The notes beneath the pieces are model-generated. The model was not told the DNA's origin and made no database searches. It saw only the letters and a list, made by a program, of their open reading frames with translations. A stretch of DNA of 64,000 bases from Aedes albopictus (Eukaryota; Arthropoda; Insecta; Diptera; Culicidae). Position numbers and translations under genes: made by a program. Where the stretch lies: the NCBI RefSeq assembly GCF_035046485.1, contig NC_085137.1:45997155-46061154 (forward strand), written 5' to 3'. Below are positions 1 through 9,768 of this stretch, piece after piece. Within the stretch, counting starts at the first letter, position 1; every line of letters starts with the position of its first letter.

Positions 1-714
1 GGTTATTGTAAAAGCCGTGATTTGATGTGTCGCATGCTTGGGTTTGGTTTACTTTTATATTTGGCCACTTCCGTCGTGACCCCCGCCGGAACCGGATCCG
101 GAACACTACAGATATGGTCTGACACTATTTTTATGCTAACTGTTCATCAGGTTACCGAAAACGCCGCTGCTTGATGTGTCGCATGAATAGCTTATGTTCA
201 ATTTTATATTTGGCCACTTCCGGCGGGACACCCAGAGCCGGTTCTGGAGCACTACCGATTCAGATATGGTCTGAGACTATGTTTCTGCTTACCGTTCATC
301 AGACAATCGAAAATGCCGTGGTTTGATGGGTCGCACGCATGGGGTTGTTGCATTTTCATGTCTGGCCCCTTCCAGGGGTACCGGTCCGGAACACCTAAAT
401 GGCCATAACTCCGGAACGGCTGCACCGATCCGAACCATTTTCAATAGGAAACAATGGGACCAGATTCCGCGTCGAATGAACCATCGGTCATTAAAATCGG
501 TTGAGGTTTACTGCCAAAAAGTGATGTGAGTTTATTTTGTACACACACATACACACACACATACATACATACACACACACAGACATCACCTCAATTCGTC
601 GAGCTGAGTCGATTGGTATATGTGACTCGACTCTCCGGGCCTTCTATCAAAAAATCATTTTTGGAGTGAACATATAGCCTTTCCAGTACACTTAGTGTAC
701 GAGAAAGGCAAAAA
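1..714 (+). mobile_element. Minisatellite-bearing repeat element, right-hand end
   Basis: About three and a half units of a ~152-bp tandem repeat are visible. Each unit has a GATGTGTCGCATG-like block, a TTTGGCCACTTCC block and a GATATGGTCTGA block, with starts near 1, 151 and 304. The array is followed by a CA/TA-rich microsatellite (about 540-588), a stretch ending in AGCCTTTCC, and a hairpin at 677-709. The same series occurs in reverse orientation at 24665-27080. The two copies stop matching just after the hairpin plus CAAAA, which places the element terminus near 714. The open frame at 323-529 is repeat sequence. The class is unknown: a terminal hairpin recalls Helitrons, but I see no CTRR end. 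The element continues to the left of the window. Confidence 0.7.
677..709. repeat. Terminal hairpin of the minisatellite element
   Basis: GCCTTTC pairs with GAAAGGC, and GTACAC pairs with GTGTAC, around a TTAG-type loop. The same hairpin is at 24665-24697 in the other copy, and both copies diverge a few bases beyond it. This marks it as a structural end rather than chance sequence. Confidence 0.7.
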
Positions 715-2090
715 CATTCCTCTTTCGTCCAATGCAATAATGGTAGTTACATATTTTCATCTTACCTGTCCTCCGGTGGGAAATCCTTTCCATATTGACT
801 TCGACCTTTCAATACCCACTCCATTAGAAAAAGTGCTCCAAGGCCAAACCCATAACGAGTCATTCTCGCATTCCATCCATCATCGTCGTCTGGGTCTATT
901 TATTATTACGACACGCAAGTCACCCCACACAGTCAGTCAGTCAGTCAGTACCTACTTAATCCTTTGACCCGTAACGTGACTTCAGCGAAGCGATCTGACT
1001 CGGAGACTTACCTACCTTTGTGGCTTTGTTGGTTTTCCTTTTTCTTCGATGCTATGGTGGCACATCGAGAAATGACACCCACGCTCTCACGGTTTGCCGA
1101 AAATCAGGTGAGTCATCGAAAATCATGACCGTGCAAAAGAAGAAATCGAATTTTATTCGATTTAGTTTTTGTGACTGTGGTTTATGTGTAAGGTTTCCGT
1201 CATGGATTTCATTTTTACAGTTGAAGAACATTCGCCGAGTTTTCGTAATTGCAGTGTTACCAGCTTTCAAACGGTTTTATTGCGTTATGGCAAACTAGAT
1301 AGCAATTAAAACCAATGGACTTCTTTCAAATAAACACAACCAAATGCTCAACTTTATTCACCGTACCATTTTATTGTATTTCGTTTCAATTGATATTCCA
1401 TCTCTCACTTTCGTCTAGCATAATCGTTCATTTGCTTATCGATTCCGTTGAAATTTTTCAATTTCACATACAATTTTCTATGCTGCAATAAATATTTCAG
1501 TACCCTAACAGTTGTGTCACCGTATTATTATGTTTAGTTTTAACTTTTTGATCTAGTCTGTGATATTGTTACATCACCTGGATTCATCAACCTAAATGTG
1601 ACGATGACACAAACAATTGGAACTTATAACGATATGGATCTGTTTGAAATGGAACTGTGAAACGTGTGTAGGTATCCTTGCCACCCCATACGTTTCACCT
1701 CTCTTTGGGATATGGTTATATCACATTTTATTTGTGTCTAAGTTTTTCCATTACCCTAATGGAAAGTGAATTCTGAATCGTTGTTGTTTGTAAAACGTGA
1801 GAGAGACAGAACGTATGCTCCCCACAAACTGCGCTGTACCTCGTTAAAAACTCATCAAACTGTCTCGTAATAAAGCATTGAATTCACAGAAGGAACCAAA
1901 ATCCTTCCCATTTGCATCCCAATAAAAATCCAATCAAAACTTTCACGATGCTTGCAACACTTTCTCTCTTCCGTCCGGATGTATATAGGTAATGGCTGAA
2001 TGTGGATTCTGGTGATGTTGGTTTGGTGGTGGTGAGGTGATAGTTTTTGGTGAGCTGCATTCCTTTTGCACTGCACTGGTGCGCGAACTT
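715..2090. other. Non-repetitive stretch with no recognised gene
   Basis: I see no repeat of other parts of this window and no convincing coding exon here, only short open frames and a CAGT microsatellite near 937-952. On the minus strand it lies downstream of the chemosensory exon, so its right part (about 1850-2090) may be that gene's 3' UTR, and the rest may be flanking DNA. Confidence 0.4.
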
Positions 2091-2233
2091 TTAAACCGCA
2101 CCGTATTTACGTATCAACATGGCCCACACTTCCGGGTAGCGCGTCTGCAGGAAATTGGTCAACTTCTGGGCGTTCTGGGCCTGCTGGGGCGAACAGTTGC
2201 GACAGTTCCGTTGTATCACTTCGGGGAGGGCCG
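2091..2233 (-). CDS. Chemosensory protein (OS-D/CSP family), last exon
   Basis: On the minus strand a pyrimidine-rich tract ends in TTTCAG, a good splice acceptor. It is followed by about 47 codons reading ALPEVIQRNCRNCSPQQAQ...YPEVWAMLIRKYGAV and a TAA stop at 2091-2093. This is the C-terminal half of the OS-D/CSP fold. CRNC is the third and fourth cysteine (C-x2-C) of the family's four-cysteine pattern, and the LxxRYPE-W..L..KY end is typical. These are small secreted soluble proteins that bind hydrophobic ligands, in sensilla and other tissues. The exon starts with two bases completing a codon, at the point where CSP genes carry their conserved intron, just before the ALP(E/D) segment. The first exon (signal peptide and first two cysteines) should lie at higher coordinates on this strand; I do not find it in the window. 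Either the intron exceeds 60 kb or this is an orphan exon. No stop or frameshift is seen. Confidence 0.82.
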
Positions 2234-2473
2234 CTGAAATGGAAGAATTGAGAAAGGGAAAAAACAATTGAAACAAATTGCAAATCCTATGGGGATTGAG
2301 GTTACGTCTTCTGTTTTGTTTAGTTTTATCGTTTCATGGGGATTTATTTCATTTGGACGATAGGAAAGAACTATTTTCTTGTTTTTCTGTATTGACTAGG
2401 TCGATGAACTTATGAATGCTTTGATTCGCAAGATCAGAACATTATGATGGAATTGATTACTAGAGATACACAC

Positions 2474-2623
2474 CCAGACAACCAGTAATCGCATAAGATG
2501 TTGCATAAGATGATAAAGTGGAGGCCATATGATTGCATGCCTCCATTTAGGCGCATGTAAAATGTACGCATATCGCCGCAACTTTATATTATTCAACATT
2601 TCATACGATTACTGGTTGACTGG
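2474..2623. mobile_element. Short MITE with ~30-bp terminal inverted repeats
   Basis: The left end CCAGACAACCAGTAATCG matches the inverted right end CCAGTCAACCAGTAATCG. The similarity continues for about 30 bp (ATAAGATGTTG versus ATGAAATGTTG). The element is about 150 bp with no coding capacity. No clear target duplication could be read, so superfamily is not assigned. Confidence 0.65.
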
Positions 2624-2734
2624 ACAGGCATTGAAGTACAAAACATCATCTGGTTCACTGTGACAGTCTTGAAATAGGATGAAAAACTAGTGTTTTAGGT
2701 TTAAGTTGATACTACAGTGAGGCGAAAAGACTTG

Positions 2735-3206
2735 TTGCTTTAATCAGTCTAGTCAGCTTCCCAGGAAAGCCGTTTTTGTCCATGATTTCTCATAGCTCTG
2801 CACGGTCGATAGTGTCGTATGCCGCTTTGAAGTCGATGAACAGGTGATGCGTTGGGACTTGGTATTCACGGCATTTCTGGAGGATTTGCCGTAATTTGAA
2901 GATCTGGTCTGTTGTCGACCGTCCGTCGATGAAGCCGGCTTGATAACTTCCCACGAACTCATTCGTTTTCGGTGACAGACGGCGGAAGATGATCTGGGAT
3001 AGCACTTTGTAGGCAGCATTCAAAATTGTGATCGCCCTGAAGTTCTCACATTCCAAATGGTCGCCTTTCTTGTGAATGGGGCTGATTACCCCTTCCTTCC
3101 ACGCCTCCGGTAACTGTTCGGTTTCCCAGATCCTGACAATCAGCCGGTGCAGACAGGTGACCAACTTTTCTGAGCCCATCTTGATGAGTTCTGCTGCGAT
3201 ACCATC
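2735..3206 (-). pseudogene. LINE reverse transcriptase fragment, downstream half (split by BEL)
   Basis: Minus-strand translation gives non-LTR RT blocks: an LPEAWKEGVISPIHKKGD segment (finger region), FRAITILNAAYKVLS, GSYQAGFIDGRSTTDQIF, and HHLFIDFKAAYDTIDRAEL, which carries the first catalytic aspartate. A TGA replaces the expected tryptophan codon just after RAEL (near 2787). The frame then resumes as EIMDKNGFPGKLTRLIKAT and decays near 2735, before the YADD motif. Reading continues without loss into 11813-12705 if the BEL element and one copy of its CCATC duplication are removed. The element is non-autonomous and dead. The LINE clade is uncertain. Confidence 0.85.
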
Positions 3207-3613
3207 TGTTGTAGCAACAGTGTAGGTCCGTAGGTACCGACGACGAGCAAGCGAACCGTGAGTGACCAGATGTGATCCACAGTCACAGCAGTGAGAGCTG
3301 TCCTCTTTCTACCTGTGCATCTGGTCAGTCCATCTCATCTCGTCGCGTTCGGTTTACTGTGTTCGTCGAAGTTCCCTTTTTTATATACTTCGATCGATCA
3401 GCCGGCCGTCCAAGCAATAATTTATTAGCCAGACAGCAGAAGCATATAGACCGTCGCGAAATATACGTCGTCCGTACCGTTTTTAATAAATGTATTTTGT
3501 GTTCGCGTTAATAAAGTTAAGTGTTTTCGTTTCCAATAAATTTGTTACGTGTTTATTGTAAAACCGCGAATTTTAAAAGTGTTGTCCGAAAGACCGGTAT
3601 TCACGCGCGAACA
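3207..3613 (+). repeat. 5' LTR of BEL element
   Basis: The LTR starts TGTTGTAGCAACAG, which contains a small palindrome, and ends CACGCGCGAACA. A TATATA-containing stretch lies near 3380, and AATAAA-type signals lie near 3485, 3510 and 3535, as expected for promoter and polyadenylation functions. By eye it is identical along its length to 11406-11812. The 79-codon open frame at 3272-3511 is present in both LTRs and is probably fortuitous. Confidence 0.95.
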
Positions 3614-3615
3614 TT

Positions 3616-3633
3616 TGGTCCTTCGAGCCGGAT
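3616..3633 (+). promoter_or_regulatory. tRNA primer-binding site of BEL element
   Basis: TGGTCCTTCGAGCCGGAT begins two bases after the 5' LTR. The initial TGG is the complement of a tRNA CCA tail, and the position is right for minus-strand primer binding. I have not identified which tRNA. Confidence 0.65.
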
Positions 3634-4407
3634 CCGACGGTGATCTTTCGGACAAGTGACGGACTGGACAAGAAGAGCATTAGTGGACAGCAAGTGATTG
3701 CCGACGGCAAATCGTCGCACGATTCTCCCCACGGTGGCTTATGCTTCAGAGCTGTTGTGGGCAGCAGAAAGTGCCAAGTAGCGTCGGAAATCGTGAAGAA
3801 AAAAGTGATTTGGACAATTCAGTGCCTGTTCCCGCCGCAACCGTGGCCATCTTCAACGTGAGGCTTTGTCTGTGCAGCGCCATTGCGACATCGTTTCCGC
3901 GCCGTGAAGATCGCCATCACGAAGCTGCTGCAGCGCCATCGTTGGAGCCTTTGAAGGAGACGACCCGCTGATGGACTGGAGAACTGCCAACTGGCGCTAA
4001 TGTTGGGAAGTATTTTGCATGAAATTGGTGGCATGTGGCTGTTTTTAACAGAGAAATAAAGGCTGTGAATTGCATGCGAGTGTTTCCTTTCTGGCAAGTA
4101 GCATTCCCTGTGTTCGTCAATATCGGTCTTGTTGGTTTCGCTGGATTTGTTGGCTCATTTCGCTTTCACCTGGTTGTTTCCCCTCGCCGTTGTCACCTGT
4201 TGGGTTGTGAGTCGTTGAATTTGTCATTCCGCGGATTCGAGTCAATGGAACGTAGAGTAGATCGGGAGTGAAAGTGCAAAAGTGTAATGGTGGCAGTGAT
4301 TGATATTTGAGCAGGATCGAGTAAGACCGATGCTGATCACAGTGCAGTGAAGTGTTCGCAGTGCCATTTGTTACAGTGCACAGTGGTTCAGAACGGCACA
4401 ACTGGTG

Positions 4408-7400
4408 ATGTTTTCCAAGATGACGAGTGATTTGCGAAACCTTGTTAAACGTGAGCGGCAGTTGTTCAATTCCTTGGAAGGCACTGAGCGGTTTTTGGAG
4501 AATTACGACCCGACAAAGGATCAGAAGCAAATCAGCATTCGCATACAAGTTCTGGATTCTGTGTACAGCGAATTCTTCGAGGTCCGGCGGAAAACAGAAC
4601 TGCTTCTTGACACTATCGCAGTGGAAGGAGAGGAAGAGATAAAACCGGAAACCGAAGAGGATCAGCAACGGAAGAATTTAGCCATTCTCAGTGATTTCGA
4701 GGATCGCTACTTCATTGTCAAGGCTGGACTCTTGGAGCTAACGAATAAGGTTGCAACTACAGCGGATGAAGCATCCCACGCAAACAATGGAGCATTTCCG
4801 AAAGTCAAACTGCCAGAAATCAAGCTTCCGGTTTTCAGCGGGAAGGTTCGCGACTGGATCACCTTCCGAGATAGCTTCCGTAGCTTGATCGACGGTAACA
4901 TTCAGCTAACTGAGATGGACAAATTCAGCTATCTGCGGTCTTCACTCTCTGGCGAAGCGCTCCAGGAGATCAGTTCTGTAGAAATTTCTGCAGCGAACTA
5001 CAGCGTAGCCTGGCAAGCACTAGAAGCCCGCTACGAAAACAAAAAGCTCATTGTGAAGGCTCACATTGACGCTCTGTTTGCTGTAGACGGACTCAGGAAG
5101 GAAAGTTACGACGGGCTCAACCGTCTGATCAGCGAATTCGAAAAGAATCTCCAAATGCTAGACAAGATTGGAGAAAGAACAGCGGATTGGAGTACTCTAC
5201 TGGTCCACATGGTATGTAGCCGCCTGGATTCTGCTACCTTAAGGCATTGGGAGACCCACCACAACTCGAAGAATGTTCCAACCTACCACAATCTCATCAC
5301 TTTTCTTCGAAACCACTGCGCGGTGCTCCAATCAGTCGTACCACCGAAGTCCAGTCAATCCGAACAGAAATCATTGAGACCAACAGTCTGTCAAACCGTC
5401 TTGAAGTCCAGCGGTAGGTGTCCTTTCTGCAACGAAACGTGGCATTCTGCATTCCATTGCGCGAAGTTCCAAAGGATGAGGATTGCTGAACGGAATGAAG
5501 CTGTTACGAGAGCGAAGCTTTGTCGGAACTGTTTCAACCCTGGCCATTATGCTAGAACCTGCGAGCGAGGAGAGTGTCATCACTGCCATCAAAAGCACCA
5601 CTCCATGTTGCATACTGGAGAAACGCGATCCTCCGTTCCAAACTCGCAGTCAAGACCGCCGACACAACCCCAACGACAGCAACAGCCACAATCCAGTTCA
5701 GCACGATCAAACCAACAGACACAGAACACTAACACAGCTACCTCTGTCAACTCGCAAAACACGCACACACGCCCAACCACAGAACAACCCACCACAAGCC
5801 AAAATCTAGTTTCATTGCCCGTTACTCCCACTCAAAACATACTCCTGTCAACGGCACTCGTCAAGATCCATGATCGGTTTGGCAAGACGATGCTAGCCCG
5901 AGCTTTGTTGGACTCTTGCTCGCAACATTGTTTGATGTCCAAAAACTTTTCGAGCAAACTGAGTTTTCGAGAAATTCCGTCGCATTTGTCGGTCCAAGGA
6001 ATCGGACCATCACAGTCGGTCTCTACGAAAGCAGTTACAGCGTTGGTGGAACCAAGAATCGCTACTGTGTCAGAGTTTTCCGAAGAGATGCAGTTCCACG
6101 TCCTGCCGAAGCTGACAATATCGCTGCCAACTGCAGCCGTCGATTCATCCAAGTGGAATCTACCTCCGTCGATGACTCTTGCTGATCCGTGTTTCCATGA
6201 ACCTGGCCCGATTGATTTGATCATCGGGGCTGAGTATTATATGGACTTGCTCTGCGACGAACGACAGAAGGTGACGAGTGAAGGCCCAACTCTACAGAAT
6301 ACGGTGTTTGGATGGATAGTCTCTGGTCGAATTCCGGACAACTGGGCAAGCAGCGTAGTCTCTGTGACCCACGTCTGTTCTACAGCAGAAATCCAGGATC
6401 AGCTTACCAAATTCTGGGAACTGGAGACATGCAGAACTGCCAGCACTCACTCAACAGAAGAATCAGCTTGTGAGGAGATCTTCGACAAGACTACAACTCG
6501 AGACAGCGAAGGACGTTTTGTTGTGGCGCTCCCGAAGAAGGAACACCTCATCAGCCAGTTGGGAGAATCAAGAGCAGTGGCAATCCGCCGCTTCATGGGG
6601 ATCGAACGACGTTTCGCTACGAATCCAGCGCTGAAGGAGGAGTATACGAAGTTCATCCGTGAATATGAAGACCTGGGACATATGGAGCAGATTTCCGGTT
6701 ACTCGATAGGAGAAAAGGAGTACTATCTGCCACACCATGCGGTGCTGAAACCCGAAAGTACCACTACTAAATTGCGAGTAGTTTTTGATGCATCCTGCCG
6801 TACGTCAAGTGGAGTTTCGCTCAACGAAGCCTTGATGGTAGGACCTGTTGTGCAGGACGACATCCAGGATATCTCGTTACGTTTCCGTTTGCATCGTTAC
6901 GCACTGGTTGGTGATGTTGCGAAAATGTACCGGATGGTTCTGCATACTGAGGATGATCGCCGTTTTCTGAAGATCGTATGGAGAGATGAATCTACTGAAC
7001 CGATTCGTACCTATCAGCTCAAGACGGTCACGTACGGTACAGCATCGGCACCATATCTCGCCACAAAATGCTTGCAGCGTTTATCAGAAGAAGGAGAATC
7101 AGCCTACCCTGTTGCTGCCAAAGTGGTTGGCAAGGATTTTTACGTTGATGACATGCTGTCCGGCGTAGACAGCATCGACGAAGGAAGGCTGTTGATCCAA
7201 CAAATGATAGCGCTACTTCATTCTGCTGGATTTACGCTTCGGAAGTGGAACTCCAACTCTGGTGAACTTTTGAAGGCCGTACCAGAAGATTTGAGAGACG
7301 GCAGATCCATTTTGGAATTAGAATCTGCAACCGCTACCGTAAAAACTCTCGGTCTCCTGTGGGAGCCCGGCTCCGATCAATTCAAGTTTAGTACTCCGTT

Positions 7401-9768
7401 GTGGAATTCGTCATCAATCATCACCAAGCGATCCGTACTTTCCGACGTTTCCCGTCTATTCGATCCACTCGGCCTGGTAGGCCCGGTGGTAGTACAAGCA
7501 AAGATCTTCATCCAAGATTTGTGGCGGAATCAATGTGGATGGGACGAGGCACTCGACGAGAATCTGCAAGACCAGTGGCGAGAATACAAGCGAAATCTGG
7601 CTGGCCTTGATACCTTGATGATACCTCGATGGGTCGGCTTCAGCAAAGGTGTTGACGTCGAATTTCACGGATTCTGCGATGCTTCCAATAAGGCATATGG
7701 TGCTTGTATATATCTGCGATCTGTTTCAGCGTCTGGTGAAGTCTCGGTCCATCTACTGACAGCCAAATCACGAGTAGCTCCTCTGAACAATCCGAAGAAG
7801 GCTGAGAAACACGAAACTACCCCTCGATTGGAACTGTCATCTGCCCTTTTGCTCGCGCATTTGTACGAAAAGGTCAAAAATGCCTTGCATTTGGATGCAC
7901 CTTCGTTTTTCTGGACGGATTCCATGATTGTGAAGTGCTGGCTGTCGTCGTCACCATCCAGATGGAAGCAGTTTGTAGCCAATAGAGTCTCCGAAATCCA
8001 GCACATCACGAGGGGAGGAGTGTGGAGCCACGTTGCCGGACTAGACAACCCAGCTGACATTATCTCTCGCGGGATGACTCCTGCACAACTGCAGTATGAG
8101 AAGGTATGGTTTCACGGCCCCCACTGGCTGAAGCTGGAAAACGAGCACTGGCCGAATGATCAACGAGTGCAGGAGAACGAAATTCAAGCGGAGATTTTGG
8201 AGGAGAAGTCTGTAACGGCAGCGCTATCCGCAGTTGCCCCTAGCGAACTGTTTGCCTGGAAATCTTCTTTGATGGAGCTAGCCAGGACAATCGTCTACGT
8301 AAATCGCTTCCGCTCGAATGCACGACCGGAGAACCGAAACAAGCGAAGGGTTGGTCCAGTAACTTCGGCAGAAATAGACGATGCTATGAAAAATCTAGTT
8401 CGGATTTCGCAGAAGGAGAGCTTTCCTCAGGAAATAGCCGATTTGACCAGAAAACGAGAAGTGCGGGAATCATCGAAAATCACTAGGCTGTACCCTGAGT
8501 TACTCGATGGCATAATGTGCGTTGGCGGCCGGCTTAGACACGCTGAAATTTCCCCTAGTCGCAAACACCCGTATATCATCGACCACCGCCATCCGCTAGC
8601 CAAGCTCATCGTGGTGTACTACCATCAGAAGCACCTTCATGCCGGACAGCAGTTGGTCATTTCAGCTATGAGAGAGCGGTTTTGGATCACCAGTGTCCGG
8701 AATTTAGTCCGTTCGGTGTTACATGAATGTGTCCCGTGCTTCCGAGTGCGTCCTCAGGTCCAACAGCAACTAATGGCGGATCTACCTCCCGAACGAGTCA
8801 CTCCCTGCCTCCCGTTCCAACGGGTCGGAGTAGATTACTGCGGACCGTTCATGATCAGATACCCACAACGTCGTGCGCAACCAATCAAATGCTTCGTCGC
8901 AATCTACATCTGCCTGGTGACGAAAGCAGTCCACCTGGAGCTAGCTGCGGATTTGTCAACGCAAGGGTTCCTGACAACGTTCAAGCGCTTCGTGGCACGT
9001 CGGGGAAAGCCGCAAATTGTCATGTGCGACAACGCGAAGAATTTCGTTGGTGCCAGAAGGGAAATTGCGGAGTTGCACAATCTGGTGAGATCCAAGGACT
9101 TCCAAACTTCTGTTGTTCGGAGCTCAGCTGAGGAAAGGATCGAGTTCAAATTCATCCCAGCACGATCGCCGAATTTCGGAGGACTGTGGGAGTCAGCGGT
9201 CAAATCCTTCAAGACCCTACTGAAGCGGAGCGTTGGTGTTCGGATTCTCTTGTACGACGAGATGCAGACGATGATCATTCAAATCGAAGCCGTTTTGAAT
9301 TCGAGACCGTTGACGCCTCTTAGCAACGATCCAGACGATTTCGAGGCGCTGACACCCGGACACTTCCTGATTCAGCGGCCTCTGACTGCGTTGCCGGAAC
9401 CTGATCTAGATGGCGTTCCAGAGAATCGACTCTCGACTTGGCAGCGGATAGAACAGCTTATGCAGCGTATTTGGCAGAAATGGTCGACCCAGTATCTGTC
9501 CGACCTGCATAATCGAACGAAGTGGACAAAGCGGAAGGACAACATTGCGGTCGGAACAATGGTGGTCCTAAAGGAGGATAACTTGCCTCCACTCAAGTGG
9601 CCCTTGGCACGCGTAACAGAAATTCATCCAGGCGCAGACGGGAACATTCGTGTCGTGACAGTGCGAACAAAAGACGGTAGCTATCGGAGAGCAATTTCCA
9701 AAATTTGTATCTTGCCGATCCGAGAAAATCTTTCACCGGCAACACCGGCACCGGCTGAGGAGGACTAA
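4408..9768 (+). CDS. BEL/Pao gag-pol polyprotein
   Basis: This is an intact frame of 1786 codons. I start it at ATG 4408; an in-frame GTG lies just before it and a second ATG at 4420. Domains in order, with approximate residues: Pao-type gag (DUF1759-like, LPVFSGKVRDWITFRDSF) 130-290; three zinc knuckles 338-400 (CPFCNETWHSAFHC, CRNCFNPGHYARTC, then CHHCHQKHHSMLH); aspartic protease near 499 with ALLDSCSQ; reverse transcriptase 770-960 with LRVVFDAS and the catalytic FYVDDM near 912; RNase H from about 1085 (FCDASNKAYGA, WTDSMIVKCWL); integrase zinc finger near 1406 (H..H..C..C) and DDE core with VGVDYCGPF near 1474, CDNAKNFVGA near 1540 and GGLWESAVKSF near 1593; a DUF5641-like C-terminal domain 1690-1775. 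Length and order match the family. One oddity: the protease triad reads D-S-C, not the usual D-S/T-G. There is no env-like frame in line with it. The upstream leader (3634-4407) has only short frames. Confidence 0.96.
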   Translation: MFSKMTSDLRNLVKRERQLFNSLEGTERFLENYDPTKDQKQISIRIQVLDSVYSEFFEVRRKTELLLDTIAVEGEEEIKPETEEDQQRKNLAILSDFEDRYFIVKAGLLELTNKVATTADEASHANNGAFPKVKLPEIKLPVFSGKVRDWITFRDSFRSLIDGNIQLTEMDKFSYLRSSLSGEALQEISSVEISAANYSVAWQALEARYENKKLIVKAHIDALFAVDGLRKESYDGLNRLISEFEKNLQMLDKIGERTADWSTLLVHMVCSRLDSATLRHWETHHNSKNVPTYHNLITFLRNHCAVLQSVVPPKSSQSEQKSLRPTVCQTVLKSSGRCPFCNETWHSAFHCAKFQRMRIAERNEAVTRAKLCRNCFNPGHYARTCERGECHHCHQKHHSMLHTGETRSSVPNSQSRPPTQPQRQQQPQSSSARSNQQTQNTNTATSVNSQNTHTRPTTEQPTTSQNLVSLPVTPTQNILLSTALVKIHDRFGKTMLARALLDSCSQHCLMSKNFSSKLSFREIPSHLSVQGIGPSQSVSTKAVTALVEPRIATVSEFSEEMQFHVLPKLTISLPTAAVDSSKWNLPPSMTLADPCFHEPGPIDLIIGAEYYMDLLCDERQKVTSEGPTLQNTVFGWIVSGRIPDNWASSVVSVTHVCSTAEIQDQLTKFWELETCRTASTHSTEESACEEIFDKTTTRDSEGRFVVALPKKEHLISQLGESRAVAIRRFMGIERRFATNPALKEEYTKFIREYEDLGHMEQISGYSIGEKEYYLPHHAVLKPESTTTKLRVVFDASCRTSSGVSLNEALMVGPVVQDDIQDISLRFRLHRYALVGDVAKMYRMVLHTEDDRRFLKIVWRDESTEPIRTYQLKTVTYGTASAPYLATKCLQRLSEEGESAYPVAAKVVGKDFYVDDMLSGVDSIDEGRLLIQQMIALLHSAGFTLRKWNSNSGELLKAVPEDLRDGRSILELESATATVKTLGLLWEPGSDQFKFSTPLWNSSSIITKRSVLSDVSRLFDPLGLVGPVVVQAKIFIQDLWRNQCGWDEALDENLQDQWREYKRNLAGLDTLMIPRWVGFSKGVDVEFHGFCDASNKAYGACIYLRSVSASGEVSVHLLTAKSRVAPLNNPKKAEKHETTPRLELSSALLLAHLYEKVKNALHLDAPSFFWTDSMIVKCWLSSSPSRWKQFVANRVSEIQHITRGGVWSHVAGLDNPADIISRGMTPAQLQYEKVWFHGPHWLKLENEHWPNDQRVQENEIQAEILEEKSVTAALSAVAPSELFAWKSSLMELARTIVYVNRFRSNARPENRNKRRVGPVTSAEIDDAMKNLVRISQKESFPQEIADLTRKREVRESSKITRLYPELLDGIMCVGGRLRHAEISPSRKHPYIIDHRHPLAKLIVVYYHQKHLHAGQQLVISAMRERFWITSVRNLVRSVLHECVPCFRVRPQVQQQLMADLPPERVTPCLPFQRVGVDYCGPFMIRYPQRRAQPIKCFVAIYICLVTKAVHLELAADLSTQGFLTTFKRFVARRGKPQIVMCDNAKNFVGARREIAELHNLVRSKDFQTSVVRSSAEERIEFKFIPARSPNFGGLWESAVKSFKTLLKRSVGVRILLYDEMQTMIIQIEAVLNSRPLTPLSNDPDDFEALTPGHFLIQRPLTALPEPDLDGVPENRLSTWQRIEQLMQRIWQKWSTQYLSDLHNRTKWTKRKDNIAVGTMVVLKEDNLPPLKWPLARVTEIHPGADGNIRVVTVRTKDGSYRRAISKICILPIRENLSPATPAPAEED

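Noticed and set aside
677..714. Helitron 3' end
   Set aside because: A terminal hairpin is present, but there is no CTRR terminus after it and no AT insertion site, so the class is left open.
3272..3511. 79-codon frame present twice (also 11471-11710)
   Set aside because: It lies wholly within the two LTRs. Its duplication reflects LTR identity, not a gene pair.
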